A program made the translations under genes and the position numbers. A stretch of DNA of 64,000 nt, taken from the NCBI RefSeq assembly GCF_019402665.1, contig NZ_VSST01000020.1, forward strand, positions 124,001-188,000, in the 5' to 3' direction. The notes under the pieces were generated by a model that worked only from the letters and a program-made list of their open reading frames with translations, ran no database searches and was not told where the DNA came from. This DNA is from Bradyrhizobium canariense (GTDB lineage Bacteria > Pseudomonadota > Alphaproteobacteria > Rhizobiales > Xanthobacteraceae). Position 1 is the first letter of the stretch, and each line of letters opens with the position of its first letter. Shown here in pieces: positions 38,771 to 47,107 of this stretch.

Positions 38771-39331
38771 TTACCAATAGCGGTACGGATGGTGCCAGCG
38801 ATGCCAGCGGCAGACGCGGCGCGGGCCGTAATAGGTCCAGATGACCCGGCAGCGGCGCGGATGGCTGTAATAGGGATAGTAGCCGCCGTAATAGCGCCGA
38901 TGAAAATGGCGATAGCCGTAATGCGGGCGATAGATGCCGTAGCGGTGGAATCCGCCTCCGCCATAGTGGCGAACTCCGCCGTAGCGATAGCCGCCGCCAT
39001 GAAACGCGGGCGCGGCGCGGAAGCCACCAGCATGGAAACCACCGCCGCGGAAGCCACCGATATGTCCTCCGCCACCGTGGAAGCCGCCTCCACCGTGGAA
39101 ACCGCCGCCGCCATGAAAGCCGCCGCCACCATGCCCACCGCCGCCACCGCCGCCGTGGCGAACCGGGATCACATCGTCACTTGCGGCCTTCGCCACAGGC
39201 AACGCCGTCGGATTGATTGGAGTCATCGCCTCAGCACGACGCGTCGTTCCGGCCGACAGCATCAGCGTCGCGGCGGCCGCAATGCCGAGCAAGCGCATCG
39301 GGCTTGCCCTGAGACCCAATATTCTCAGCAT
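38771..39331 (-). CDS. exported Gly/His/Tyr-rich repeat protein
   Basis: This 186-residue protein has an N-terminal signal segment (RLLGIAAAATLMLSAG). Its middle is built on a GGGGFH unit repeated several times near residues 59-90, followed by a Tyr/His/Arg-rich tail (HFHRRYYGGYYPYYSHPRR). Two cysteines lie near the C-terminus (RRCRVIW, RRVCRW). The composition suggests metal binding or a surface or adhesive role, but no family function is established. A second ATG at 39298 is an alternative start. Confidence 0.7.
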   Translation of the reverse strand: MLRILGLRASPMRLLGIAAAATLMLSAGTTRRAEAMTPINPTALPVAKAASDDVIPVRHGGGGGGGHGGGGFHGGGGFHGGGGFHGGGGHIGGFRGGGFHAGGFRAAPAFHGGGYRYGGVRHYGGGGFHRYGIYRPHYGYRHFHRRYYGGYYPYYSHPRRCRVIWTYYGPRRVCRWHRWHHPYRYW

Positions 39332-39483
39332 GGACTTCTCCCTGAATCTGGACAGCGGAGTTGCGACGCTCGCTCCCGGCGCGCGTCATCCCTGTTCATT
39401 GGCGGTCGCTCCCAAGATTAAATTAGGGACAGCGACGTGAATGCCTCATGAATGAACGACGGGCGCAGCATCGCGCCGCGAGG

Positions 39484-39744
39484 TCACCGCCACGGCCCGA
39501 AGCCGAGCACGAACGGTGCGGGCACGCCGTAGGGATAAGGGCGGTAGTAGACCGGCCGCGCGTAGTAATGCGGATCACGACGCGGGGCGTATCGCACGAC
39601 GTCGGACCGCACATGTCGGCGCCCGTCGAACACCGCGCGCCCGGCCGACGCATCGGGCAGCTTCGTCACCCTGTGCGCAGCGGACGCGTGAGACAGGCCT
39701 GCGGCAAGCCCGACGCCAACCGCCAATGCGAACCATCTCGTCAT
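39484..39744 (-). CDS. small exported hypothetical protein
   Basis: This 86-residue protein has a clear signal peptide (MTRWFALAVGVGLAAGLSHASA) and a mature part rich in Tyr, Arg and Pro, ending YRPYPYGVPAPFVLGFGPWR. The ATG at 39744 is preferred to a far-upstream in-frame one because the signal peptide begins there. Function unknown. It belongs to a group of three small leftward exported-protein genes. Confidence 0.6.
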   Translation of the reverse strand: MTRWFALAVGVGLAAGLSHASAAHRVTKLPDASAGRAVFDGRRHVRSDVVRYAPRRDPHYYARPVYYRPYPYGVPAPFVLGFGPWR

Positions 39745-39785
39745 GACGACCTCCGCCTCAGCGCGCGACGGGCACGGCGTTCGTA

Positions 39786-40100
39786 TCAGCCCCGGCGCCA
39801 GTAGCAGCTCATATGCGGCACGATCACCGTGCCGCTGGGGCGAAATTCCTGCACATAGGTGGCGTTGCACTCGCGGACCGCATCGGGACCGGGATTGTAG
39901 CGGGGATAGACGCCATCAGGACTGTAATAGGGCGTGACGCGCAGGCGCGCCGGGGGCCGCTTGCGCGGCGGCGGCAGATCGTCTCGCGAGGCCGCCTGGG
40001 CCAGCCTGATCCCGGGCGCCGCGGTCTGGGCCTCCGCGCCAACGCAAAACTGCGAAAACAACCCCATGCACAGTAGCGTCAGCGCTGTTTTCGCTCGCAT
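39786..40100 (-). CDS. small exported hypothetical protein
   Basis: This protein has 104 residues from the ATG at 40100 (MRAKTALTLLCMGLFSQF signal peptide, cleaved near GAEAQ). The mature part has a Pro/Arg segment (DLPPPRKRPPARLRV) and ends with CNATYVQEFRPSGTVIVPHMSCYWRRG split by two cysteines that may form a disulfide. The C-terminal pattern appears in short exported proteins of Bradyrhizobium; no function is known. Confidence 0.6.
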   Translation of the reverse strand: MRAKTALTLLCMGLFSQFCVGAEAQTAAPGIRLAQAASRDDLPPPRKRPPARLRVTPYYSPDGVYPRYNPGPDAVRECNATYVQEFRPSGTVIVPHMSCYWRRG

Positions 40101-40222
40101 TTTTCCGCCCATCTGAACGTCCACTTCGAGGCCCTAGGCTCCCCGTTTTGACGGCGCCCGTCAACCTCGCCGCGCTTATAAAGCCGGATGCATCGCCGCG
40201 AAACCCACGCTATGAGAGGCCC

Positions 40223-40624
40223 ATGTGGACGGAATTGAAAGCACCCTCGCTGGCCGAGATGGAAGCGATGGCGCATGAAGTGTTCGAACGCCTGCCGGCG
40301 GAGTTTCGTAGGCTGTGCGAGGGCGTGATCATCCGCGTCGACGACTTCCCCACCGAGGAAGTCCTGGACGAGATGGCATGCGAGAGCGAGTTCGACCTGC
40401 TCGGCCTGTTCCAGGGCGTCGGCCTGCCGCAGCAGAGTTTTGGCGACGTGGCGCGGCTGCCCAACATGGTGTGGCTCTACCGCCGGCCGATCCTGGATTA
40501 CTGGGCCGAGCACGACGAAAGCCTCGGCCATATCGTTCGCCACGTCCTGATCCACGAGATCGGCCATCATTTCGGCCTGTCGGACGACGATATGGCCGCG
40601 ATCGAGGCTCAAGAGCCCGGTTAG
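40223..40624 (+). CDS. metallopeptidase family protein (zincin-like)
   Basis: This 133-residue single-domain protein carries the zincin motif HEIGHHFGLSDDD near its C-terminus (the HExxH core and a third histidine). This is the compact bacterial metallopeptidase family (pfam06262-like). The ATG at 40223, with GAGAGG upstream, is preferred to a TTG 25 codons earlier. It is predicted cytoplasmic. It lies between the exported-protein genes and leuD. Confidence 0.83.
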   Translation: MWTELKAPSLAEMEAMAHEVFERLPAEFRRLCEGVIIRVDDFPTEEVLDEMACESEFDLLGLFQGVGLPQQSFGDVARLPNMVWLYRRPILDYWAEHDESLGHIVRHVLIHEIGHHFGLSDDDMAAIEAQEPG

Positions 40625-40713
40625 GCAGACGAGATCTGCCGAATTCGGCCTAGGATTTCCGCCCCGATCGCGATAAATACCGGTTCCCTAGACCACCCCG
40701 GGAAAGCGCAACC

Positions 40714-41319
40714 ATGGACAAGTTCACCACGCTGGAAGGCGTCGCGGCGCCGCTGAAGATCATCAATGTCGATACCGACATGATCATTCCGAAGCAGTAC
40801 CTCAAGACCATCAAGCGCACCGGCCTTGGCAAGGGGCTCTTCTCCGAGCAGCGCTACAAGGACGACGGCAGCGAGAATCCCGATTTCGTCCTCAACCAGC
40901 CCGCCTATCGCAATGCGAAGGTGCTGGTCGCCGGCGACAATTTCGGCTGCGGCTCGAGCCGCGAGCATGCGCCCTGGGCGCTGCTCGACTTCGGCATCCG
41001 CTGCGTGATCTCGACCTCGTTCGGCGACATCTTCTACAACAACTGCTTCAAAAACGGCATTCTGCCGATCCGCGTGGCCCAGGAAGACCTCGACAAGCTG
41101 TTCGACGACGCCGAGCGCGGCGCCAACGCGACGTTGACGATCGATCTGCCGAACCAGGAGATTCGCGGCCCCGACGGCGGCATGGTCAAGTTCGAGATCG
41201 ACCCGTTCCGCAAGCACTGCCTGATCAACGGCCTCGACGACATCGGCCTGACGATGGAGAAGAAGGCCTCGATCGATACCTATGAGGAGAAGCTCAAGCG
41301 CGAACGCGCCTGGGCCTGA
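40714..41319 (+). CDS. leuD: 3-isopropylmalate dehydratase small subunit
   Basis: This 201-residue swivel-domain partner of LeuC starts [29 protein letters not shown] and has the conserved [21 protein letters not shown] near residue 75. Length is standard for the proteobacterial form. It is followed by its own terminator. Confidence 0.98.
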   Translation: MDKFTTLEGVAAPLKIINVDTDMIIPKQYLKTIKRTGLGKGLFSEQRYKDDGSENPDFVLNQPAYRNAKVLVAGDNFGCGSSREHAPWALLDFGIRCVISTSFGDIFYNNCFKNGILPIRVAQEDLDKLFDDAERGANATLTIDLPNQEIRGPDGGMVKFEIDPFRKHCLINGLDDIGLTMEKKASIDTYEEKLKRERAWA

Positions 41320-41336
41320 TCTCAAGTTTTTGTTTG

Positions 41337-41367
41337 AGCCCCGGTGCTGACAGCGCCGGGGCTTTTT
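41337..41367 (+). terminator. rho-independent terminator after leuD
   Basis: AGCCCCGGTGC pairs with GCGCCGGGGCT (one G-U) around a five-base loop, followed by TTTTTC. Confidence 0.9.
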
Positions 41368-41400
41368 CTTTGCCAGCGTTGTCCTCTATAGCTTGCGCCC

Positions 41401-42186
41401 ATGTTGCCTGACATCGTCACCTTCTGGCACGGCCCAATGGACGCCCTGCGCCAGACCTGTCTGCGCTCGCAGCTGGCTGCCGGCCACAAGGTCACGGTCT
41501 ACAGTTTCGACACCATTCCCGGCCTGCCCGCAGGCATCGCGAATGCGGATGCCGAGGCGATCCTGCCGCATGCGTTCTCCGAACGATTGCGACCGCCGCA
41601 GCCGGACGGCAGCTGGCGCGACTGGACCACGCTTCAGTTCAGCGACTTCTTCCGCATGAAGCTGATGGCGAAGGGACTCGGCCTCTGGCTCGACGCCGAC
41701 GTGCTGCTGCTGAGGCCCGTCGAGATCGATCCGGCAAAGCCCTACTTCGCGTGGGAGCGTCCGCGCCAGCTCGGCAATTCCGTGATTTACCTTCCGCCCC
41801 GGCACGGCATCGTTGCCGCCTTCGAAGAGCTGATGGAGCAGGAGGAGCTGACGCCGAACTGGCTGTCGCTGCGCCATCGCGTCACGTTTGCGATGCGCCG
41901 CCTGCGCGGCGGCTCGAACCGCCTCTCCGACATCCGCGTCGCGATCTTCGGGCCGGCGGCACTCACCGCGCTCGCGCGCCGCACCGGCGAGCTGCACTGC
42001 GCCTTGCCGAAGCAGTCGTTCTACGCCGTGCATGCCGAACCAAAACTGTTTTTCGATCCCTCGAGCTATCTCGGCCTCGTCACCGACCGCGAGATCATCG
42101 GCCTGCACATCTCGCCCAAGGGAAGGGGTGGTGAGAAGCCGATTCCGGGTAGTCTTTATGCATGGGCGACGGAGCGGTTCGGCTAA
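41401..42186 (+). CDS. glycosyltransferase-like protein with DXD motif
   Basis: This 261-residue protein starts with MLPDIVTFWHGPMDALRQTCLRSQLAAGHKV and contains GLGLWLDADVLLLRP near residue 97, a DXD-type metal/nucleotide-sugar site. Together these resemble GT32 / alpha-1,4-galactosyltransferase-like or capsule-type glycosyltransferases. It has no signal peptide or membrane helix, so it acts in the cytoplasm, perhaps on surface polysaccharide. It is monocistronic between the leuD terminator and a repeat. The acceptor is unknown. Confidence 0.7.
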   Translation: MLPDIVTFWHGPMDALRQTCLRSQLAAGHKVTVYSFDTIPGLPAGIANADAEAILPHAFSERLRPPQPDGSWRDWTTLQFSDFFRMKLMAKGLGLWLDADVLLLRPVEIDPAKPYFAWERPRQLGNSVIYLPPRHGIVAAFEELMEQEELTPNWLSLRHRVTFAMRRLRGGSNRLSDIRVAIFGPAALTALARRTGELHCALPKQSFYAVHAEPKLFFDPSSYLGLVTDREIIGLHISPKGRGGEKPIPGSLYAWATERFG

Positions 42187-42230
42187 CGCCTGATGGGATG
42201 AGACTCGCCCGGCGCCGCGACGGCGGTGCG

Positions 42231-42381
42231 TTCCCTCCCCCCTTGTGGGGGAGGGCTAGGGAGAGGGGTGGCCCAGGAAGAGGTGCTGGGTATTGGCGAT
42301 GCATCTGGTGTCGATACTCGACCGAAAGAGTCCCCGTGTGGCGCCCCCCTCCCTGCCCCTCCCCCACAAGGGGGGAGGGAA
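42231..42381. repeat. inverted repeat pair (TTCCCTCCCC...GGGGAGGGAA)
   Basis: TTCCCTCCCCCCTTGTGGGG...GAGAGGGG faces CCCCTCCCTGCCCCTCCCCCACAAG...GGGAGGGAA. It is the same family as 20819-20987. It fills much of the 359-base gap between the glycosyltransferase-like and DUF6455 genes; I see nothing else there. Confidence 0.8.
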
Positions 42382-42545
42382 CGGAAAGAGCATCGCTGTT
42401 GCCTGAACTCGATTCGAGTTGGGCCGATGTGCTTTAGGGGCACGGGATCAGTTTCACCGGCACATCCAATTTGATCCAGCGCAACGCACACCTGCACCAT
42501 TGTGCCTAATGTCGCTCCAATTCCGCCGTTCGAATGGAGCTTCGC

Positions 42546-42965
42546 ATGAGCACCGCAACCAGGCCTTATCCCATTGTCCAGGACCTCATCGAGTCCTTTG
42601 CAAGCTGGCTGAAGCATCGCCGCGAGCTGAACGAGATCCGGCAGCTCGACCGCGCTGATTTCGATCGCATCGCGCAAGATCTGCGGATCGCGCCTGACGA
42701 CCTCGAAGAGCTGGTCCGCCATGGCCGGCACTCCGCCGACGAGCTGCCGAAGATGCTCGAGCAGCTCGGCATCAGCGCCGAAGGGCTCGGCCGCGCGCAT
42801 CCGCTGCTGCTGCGCGACATGGAGCGGGTGTGCGCGCTTTGCAGCCACAAGGGCCAGTGCGATCGCGAGCTGGCCGACGGTACCGCCGTGGAGAACTACC
42901 ACGGCTTCTGCGCCAATGCCTCGACACTGGAGTCGCTCGACCGGGCGGGCGTCGCGCCGCGGTGA
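42546..42965 (+). CDS. DUF6455 family protein
   Basis: This 139-residue soluble protein has an N-terminal half with a DUF1127-like RRELNEIRQLDRADFDRIAQDL. The C-terminal half has a cysteine cluster (VCALCSHKGQCDREL and GFCANAS), four cysteines that could hold a metal. The C-terminus matches DUF6455 proteins of rhizobia. Its last 66 bases are partly repeated, out of context, 2.8 kb downstream at 45680-45745. No function is established. Confidence 0.8.
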   Translation: MSTATRPYPIVQDLIESFASWLKHRRELNEIRQLDRADFDRIAQDLRIAPDDLEELVRHGRHSADELPKMLEQLGISAEGLGRAHPLLLRDMERVCALCSHKGQCDRELADGTAVENYHGFCANASTLESLDRAGVAPR

Positions 42966-42974
42966 CGCGCGCGC

Positions 42975-43760
42975 TTACACGATCCAGTCTGGCGCGTGAG
43001 GCAGCTCGTCGCTCTCAGCCGTATCGTGATTGATCCAGATTTCGGCATTCTCGGAGCGAAGCAGCTCGACCACCTTGGCCATGGATGCGACCGTTGCCTG
43101 CGGGTCGGCATTGAAGGACGGCACGCGCATGTGCCGGAGGTTCTCGCGATTGTGCGCGACGTCGCCGCTCAGCAGCACGGCGCCGCGCCTCGGTAGCCTC
43201 ACCATCAGCGAGCAATGCCCGAGGGTGTGGCCTGGCGTGAAGATCATACGCACCGCGCCGTCGCCAAATACGTCGTGGTCACCATCGACGATCTGGTAAG
43301 GCCGCTCTTTCAGGGATCTGTAGTGCTGCAGCGAATAGCCGAACTCTTCGGGCTCCGGTCCGAACATGGCCTCGAATTCAGCCCGCTGAGCGATCCATCT
43401 TGCATTTTCGAACAGATCGACATTTCCGATATGATCAAAATGCGCGTGGGAAAGCAGGATCGTGCTGATGTCGCGGGGCCGCACCCCGATTTCGTCCAAT
43501 TGGTCCGCGATGGGGCGACGCACGACGCCGCGTATGCCATGCGCGATAATGCGTCCTTCCGGATGCTTCGATAGCTCATCCTCGATTCCCGTATCCCAGA
43601 TCAGCCATTCGCCACGATGACTGACGAGATAGGCATTGCAGCTCAGCGTCATGGGGACGCCGACATTGATGCCCGGAGAATAGATCGACCCGTCCGCGAC
43701 CTGCGCAATGCCGCCGTCGAGGATGTAGATTCTGTCAACCGGCGCCATTGGGGAACTCAT
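42975..43760 (-). CDS. N-acyl homoserine lactonase-like MBL-fold hydrolase
   Basis: This 261-residue metallo-beta-lactamase-fold protein is of the AttM/AiiA-like lactonase branch. The zinc ligands are in SHAHFDHIGN near residue 110, FTPGHTLGH, LSGDVAHNREN and NHDT, all in the expected order. Related enzymes open lactone rings, including quorum-sensing AHLs, but other lactones are equally possible. It starts at 43760, where its ATG overlaps the stop of the AraC gene by one base (TGATG), so the two genes are coupled. Confidence 0.85.
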   Translation of the reverse strand: MSSPMAPVDRIYILDGGIAQVADGSIYSPGINVGVPMTLSCNAYLVSHRGEWLIWDTGIEDELSKHPEGRIIAHGIRGVVRRPIADQLDEIGVRPRDISTILLSHAHFDHIGNVDLFENARWIAQRAEFEAMFGPEPEEFGYSLQHYRSLKERPYQIVDGDHDVFGDGAVRMIFTPGHTLGHCSLMVRLPRRGAVLLSGDVAHNRENLRHMRVPSFNADPQATVASMAKVVELLRSENAEIWINHDTAESDELPHAPDWIV

Positions 43761-44653
43761 CAAGCCGCCGATTCAATCCGCCGCTTCGCCTCGCGCATAT
43801 CGCGCCCAGGCGGCATGCCGAACAGCCGGGAATATTCTCGCGTGAACTGCGTGATGCTTTCGTAGCCGACCTGATGAGCCGCGGTCGCGATCTGCGCACC
43901 GTCGGCCAGGATCGCGCGGCGGGCTTCGATCAGGCGAAGCTGTTTCTGAAACTGTAGCGGGGTCAGCGAAGTGACGCTCCGGAAGTGCGCGTGAAATGCC
44001 GACGGGCTCATCGCGGCGGCTTTGGCCAACCGATCGACGCGCAACGGCTTGGCATAGCCGGCACGAATGAGCGCAACCGCGCGGCCGATCCGCTGGGCAT
44101 GGCTATCGGCAATTCCGAGCGCCCTGATGGCCCCGCCGTGGCGGCCGGCCAGCAGCCAATAATGCAGCTCTCGCATCAAATGGCCGCGCAGGATCGGCAA
44201 GGCTGAGGGACGGTCGATCAGGCGCAGCAGCCGGAGCGCTGCGTCCGCGAGTTCCTGCTCTGTCGGTTCGACCCGCAGCGGCTGCGACGGAATGAACGGG
44301 AGCGACCCCATCTCGACCACCAGCCCCTCAATGATGGTGGGGTCGAGCTCGACGACGAGCGAAAGATAGGGCGTGGCCGCCGTCGCGCGCGTGATCTGGC
44401 TGACCGTCGGCACATCACTCGCAATCAACAAGGAAGCGCCGGCGCCGAAGTCGAAGGACGTCCGGCCGGTCGCCACACGTTTGGCGCCTTGCAAGACGAG
44501 TGCGACCAGAGGCCTGGAGATCGCGTACAGGAGCGCACTCGGCGCGGTCTCGCGGATGATCGAGACGCCGGCGAAGGGCGTGGAGGCGACGCCCCTGTCG
44601 TCGGCGTGAGGCGCGGAATAACGACTGGCGATCTGGAGAAGCGTTTCGGGCAC
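43760..44653 (-). CDS. AraC-family transcriptional regulator
   Basis: This 297-residue protein has an AraC_N-type cupin domain (VALVLQGAKRVATGRTSFDFGAG, PYLSLVVELDP) and a C-terminal pair of helix-turn-helices (VDRLAKAAAMSPSAFHAHFR, then IATAAHQVGYESITQFTREYSRLFG). It is the first gene of a two-gene leftward unit with the lactonase-like gene and is divergent from an SDR gene. Two direct repeats in the 191-base divergent region are likely operator half-sites. It probably controls the lactonase and/or the SDR in response to a small ligand. Confidence 0.92.
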   Translation of the reverse strand: MPETLLQIASRYSAPHADDRGVASTPFAGVSIIRETAPSALLYAISRPLVALVLQGAKRVATGRTSFDFGAGASLLIASDVPTVSQITRATAATPYLSLVVELDPTIIEGLVVEMGSLPFIPSQPLRVEPTEQELADAALRLLRLIDRPSALPILRGHLMRELHYWLLAGRHGGAIRALGIADSHAQRIGRAVALIRAGYAKPLRVDRLAKAAAMSPSAFHAHFRSVTSLTPLQFQKQLRLIEARRAILADGAQIATAAHQVGYESITQFTREYSRLFGMPPGRDMREAKRRIESAA

Positions 44654-44717
44654 GCGCCAATTTTAGGCCGAGCCCGGCGCACAGGCAATCGGCGCCGGCC
44701 GTTCAGGCAGAAAATCA

Positions 44718-44766
44718 GGAGTTTTGGGCAAGTCCGCCGTCGCCGCATCCCGGAGTGTTGGGCAAG
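44718..44766. promoter_or_regulatory. paired direct repeats in the AraC/SDR divergent region
   Basis: GGAGTTTTGGGCAAG (44718-44732) and GGAGTGTTGGGCAAG (44752-44766) differ by one base and their starts are 34 bases apart, close to three helical turns. AraC-type regulators typically bind such tandem half-sites. The second copy also begins a palindrome, GGAGTGT...ACACTCC (44752-44773). Confidence 0.5.
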
Positions 44767-44844
44767 ACACTCCGAGGATCCGGCAACACCGGACGATCTA
44801 TCGCGGGCAAACGGACATCACCGCAACGCTTCGAGGAATTTCCG

Positions 44845-45600
44845 ATGCCCACCATTTCTCTCGTCACCGGGGCCAGTCGCGGCCTTGGCCGCAACACCGC
44901 CATCGCCATCGCACGTCACGGCGGCGATGTGATCGTGACCTATCGCAACGGGGTCGCCGCAGCACGCGAAGTCGTCGCCGAGATTGAATCGCTGGGGCGC
45001 AAGGCGATCGCGCTGGAGCTTGATGTCACCGCCGTGTCGAGCTTTCCCGCGTTCTTCACAAAAGTTCGATCCGCGTTGGCGGAGCATTGGCGCGCCGAGA
45101 GATTCGATCACCTCGTCAACAATGCCGGTCAGGGCGAGATGGCCGCGATCGCAGAGACGACGGAGCAACAATTCGACGCCCTGTTCGCCACGCACGTCAA
45201 AGGACCATTCTTCTTGACGCAGGCCTTGCTACCCTTGCTCGCCGACACGGGCCGGATCATCAACTTCTCCAGCGGGCTGACGCGCGTGTCGTTTCCGGGA
45301 TTTTCCGCCTATGCGGCTGCGAAGGGCGCCATCGAGGTTCTGACCGTCTACATGGCCAAGGAATTTGGTGGACGCGGCATCACGGTCAACGTCGTCGCGC
45401 CGGGCGCAATCGAAACCGATTTTCTCGGCGGCGCGGTTCGGGACATGCCGGGTTTGAACAGCCAATTTGCGCAGATGACCGCACTGGGCCGCGTCGGTCT
45501 GCCCGACGATATCGGACCGATGGTCGCGAGCTTGCTCGGTCCCGACAATCGTTGGGTCACGGCGCAGCGGATCGAGGTGTCCGGCGGCCAGACGATCTGA
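44845..45600 (+). CDS. SDR family oxidoreductase
   Basis: This 251-residue classical short-chain dehydrogenase has cofactor loop TGASRGLGR near residue 8, NNAGQGEM, catalytic serine region NFSSG, YAAAK with the catalytic Tyr and Lys, and a C-terminal VSGGQTI. The ATG at 44845 is used because the fold begins MPTISLVTGAS. It is divergent from the AraC regulator and probably under its control. Substrate unknown. Confidence 0.92.
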   Translation: MPTISLVTGASRGLGRNTAIAIARHGGDVIVTYRNGVAAAREVVAEIESLGRKAIALELDVTAVSSFPAFFTKVRSALAEHWRAERFDHLVNNAGQGEMAAIAETTEQQFDALFATHVKGPFFLTQALLPLLADTGRIINFSSGLTRVSFPGFSAYAAAKGAIEVLTVYMAKEFGGRGITVNVVAPGAIETDFLGGAVRDMPGLNSQFAQMTALGRVGLPDDIGPMVASLLGPDNRWVTAQRIEVSGGQTI

Positions 45601-45679
45601 GCGAGGCGCGATTGGGTTACGAAGCGGGCGCGTCCCCGGCGCGCCCGCTGTGGCCCGCAGCATCGCCTTTTGATTCCCG

Positions 45680-45745
45680 CACGGCTTCTGCGCTAATGCG
45701 TCGACACTGGAGTCGCACGATCGCGCGGATCACGCGCGTCGCTAA
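45680..45745 (+). pseudogene. truncated DUF6455 3' fragment
   Basis: Twenty-one codons plus stop read HGFCANASTLESHDRADHARR, matching the last 21 residues of the intact DUF6455 protein (HGFCANASTLESLDRAGVAPR). At DNA level about 38 of 41 bases match 42900-42940. Nothing upstream of 45680 matches the rest of the gene, so only its 3' end is present. With the intact copy it brackets the lactonase-AraC-SDR genes. Confidence 0.7.
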
Positions 45746-45854
45746 GAGGCGCGACAATCCTTATCATGGATTTTCTACAGACGTTTGTCGGGCCCTGAGC
45801 GACACGGCAGGACTTCCCTGATATGATTTGGCCACCATCAGGGCGCTTTGCGAA

Positions 45855-46088
45855 ATGGCCAAGAAAAAATCAGCCGCTTCACTTAGATACGTGGTCAAAT
45901 ATGAGCTTGGCGGCTCTCCGCATTACGGCGCAATCCAGATCAAGGATGGCGATCGCCTAAACCTCGAAACACCGCACGGATCAAGGACTGCGACCTTGAA
46001 TCCAAAATCCGATTTCCACTCGCTCGCCATGATCCTGCTTTTGGAGCTTGGTGCGAAGCTCGTTTCGATCGACACTCATTCGAGTTAG
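45855..46088 (+). CDS. small hypothetical protein, 77 residues
   Basis: This small soluble protein starts MAKKKSAASLRYVVKYELGG and contains HYGAIQIKDGDRLNL; no family is recognised. The codons are noticeably less GC-rich than the neighbours (for example AAA, TCA, ATA- and TTA-type third positions), suggesting a recent arrival. An inverted repeat CCTGAT...ATCAGG (45817-45842) lies just upstream. A longer frame from 45828 is possible, but the ATG at 45855 looks more natural. Confidence 0.5.
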   Translation: MAKKKSAASLRYVVKYELGGSPHYGAIQIKDGDRLNLETPHGSRTATLNPKSDFHSLAMILLLELGAKLVSIDTHSS

Positions 46089-46114
46089 GTCCGACTACAC
46101 TTTGCGCCTCGGAT

Positions 46115-46996
46115 CTAACCCTTCGCCATCGCCGCAATCGCGTCCGCGATCTCGATCGTGCGCCGCGCCATGTCGGCATGCAGCCGCTCCACCATCGCGC
46201 CGTCGAGACGGATCGCGCCGCGCGAGACGTTCTCCGGCAATTCGAACGCGGCGATGATCTTTCGGGCGCGCGCGACGTCCTCTTCGGGCGGGGTGAAGAT
46301 CGCGTTGCAGGCTTCGATCTGCGAGGGATGGATCAGCGTCTTGCCGTCGAAACCGAGATCGCGGCCTTGCGCGCATTCGGTGGCGAAACCGTCGGAGTTG
46401 GCGATGTCGCTGTAGGGGCCATCGAGGATTTCGAGGCCATGGGCGCGCGTCGCCAGGATGCAATGGGTGATCATCGGGATCATCGCGGCGCGGCCCGGCA
46501 GCATCTTGATGCGCGTCTCGCGCGAAATGTCGTTGGGGCCGAACACGAAGCCTGACAGGCGCCTCTTGGGATCGCGCCCCGCGGCCGCCAGTTCCTCCGC
46601 ATGCAGCACGGCGCGCGCGGTCTCGATCATGGCCCACACCTTTACGGTCGGCGCCGCGCCGAGTTCGGCGAGACGACGGCCGATCGTGTCGAGGTCCTCG
46701 ACGCTTGAAACCTTTGGAACCAGGATGCCGTCCGGCGAGGCCTTCGCCGCCATCGCGACGTCGTCGGCCCACCAGGGCGTGTCGAGGCCGTTGGTCCGGA
46801 TCAGGACCTCGCGCTTGCCGAACCCTTTGGCCGCAATCGCGGTAGCGATGCCGTCGCGCGCCACCGCCTTGGCATCGGGCGCGACGGAATCTTCCAGATC
46901 AAGGATCAGGCCGTCGGCGGCGAGAATGCGCGCCTTTTCCAGCGCGCGGGGATTGGAGCCGGGCATGAACAGATGGCTGCGGCGCGGGCGGGTCAT
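46115..46996 (-). CDS. CoA ester lyase (HpcH/HpaI, CitE-like)
   Basis: This 293-residue TIM-barrel lyase of the CitE / malyl-CoA lyase-like family starts RPRRSHLFMPGSNPRALEKA. It has the metal-binding LDLEDSV near residue 35, a conserved arginine in LIRTNGLDTPWW, the acidic MIETARAV, and late GFDGKTLIHPSQI. Such enzymes cleave or form (hydroxy)acyl-CoA thioesters with acetate, glyoxylate or similar products; the exact substrate is not readable. It is divergent from the carbonic anhydrase gene. Confidence 0.88.
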   Translation of the reverse strand: MTRPRRSHLFMPGSNPRALEKARILAADGLILDLEDSVAPDAKAVARDGIATAIAAKGFGKREVLIRTNGLDTPWWADDVAMAAKASPDGILVPKVSSVEDLDTIGRRLAELGAAPTVKVWAMIETARAVLHAEELAAAGRDPKRRLSGFVFGPNDISRETRIKMLPGRAAMIPMITHCILATRAHGLEILDGPYSDIANSDGFATECAQGRDLGFDGKTLIHPSQIEACNAIFTPPEEDVARARKIIAAFELPENVSRGAIRLDGAMVERLHADMARRTIEIADAIAAMAKG

Positions 46997-47107
46997 GCAA
47001 GCGTTCCTTCCGGTTTCCTCGTCTCACTTCCGACCGAAGCCGATAGCATCTGGCCTGCCTATTCGAAAGGCTTGTTCGTCCCAGCGGTATATGATTAGGC
47101 ATAGGTC

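Noticed and set aside
45623..45649. AGCGGGCGCG...CGCGCCCGCT hairpin after the SDR gene as an intrinsic terminator
   Set aside because: The stem is strong but no T tract follows on either strand, so termination is not supported by sequence alone.
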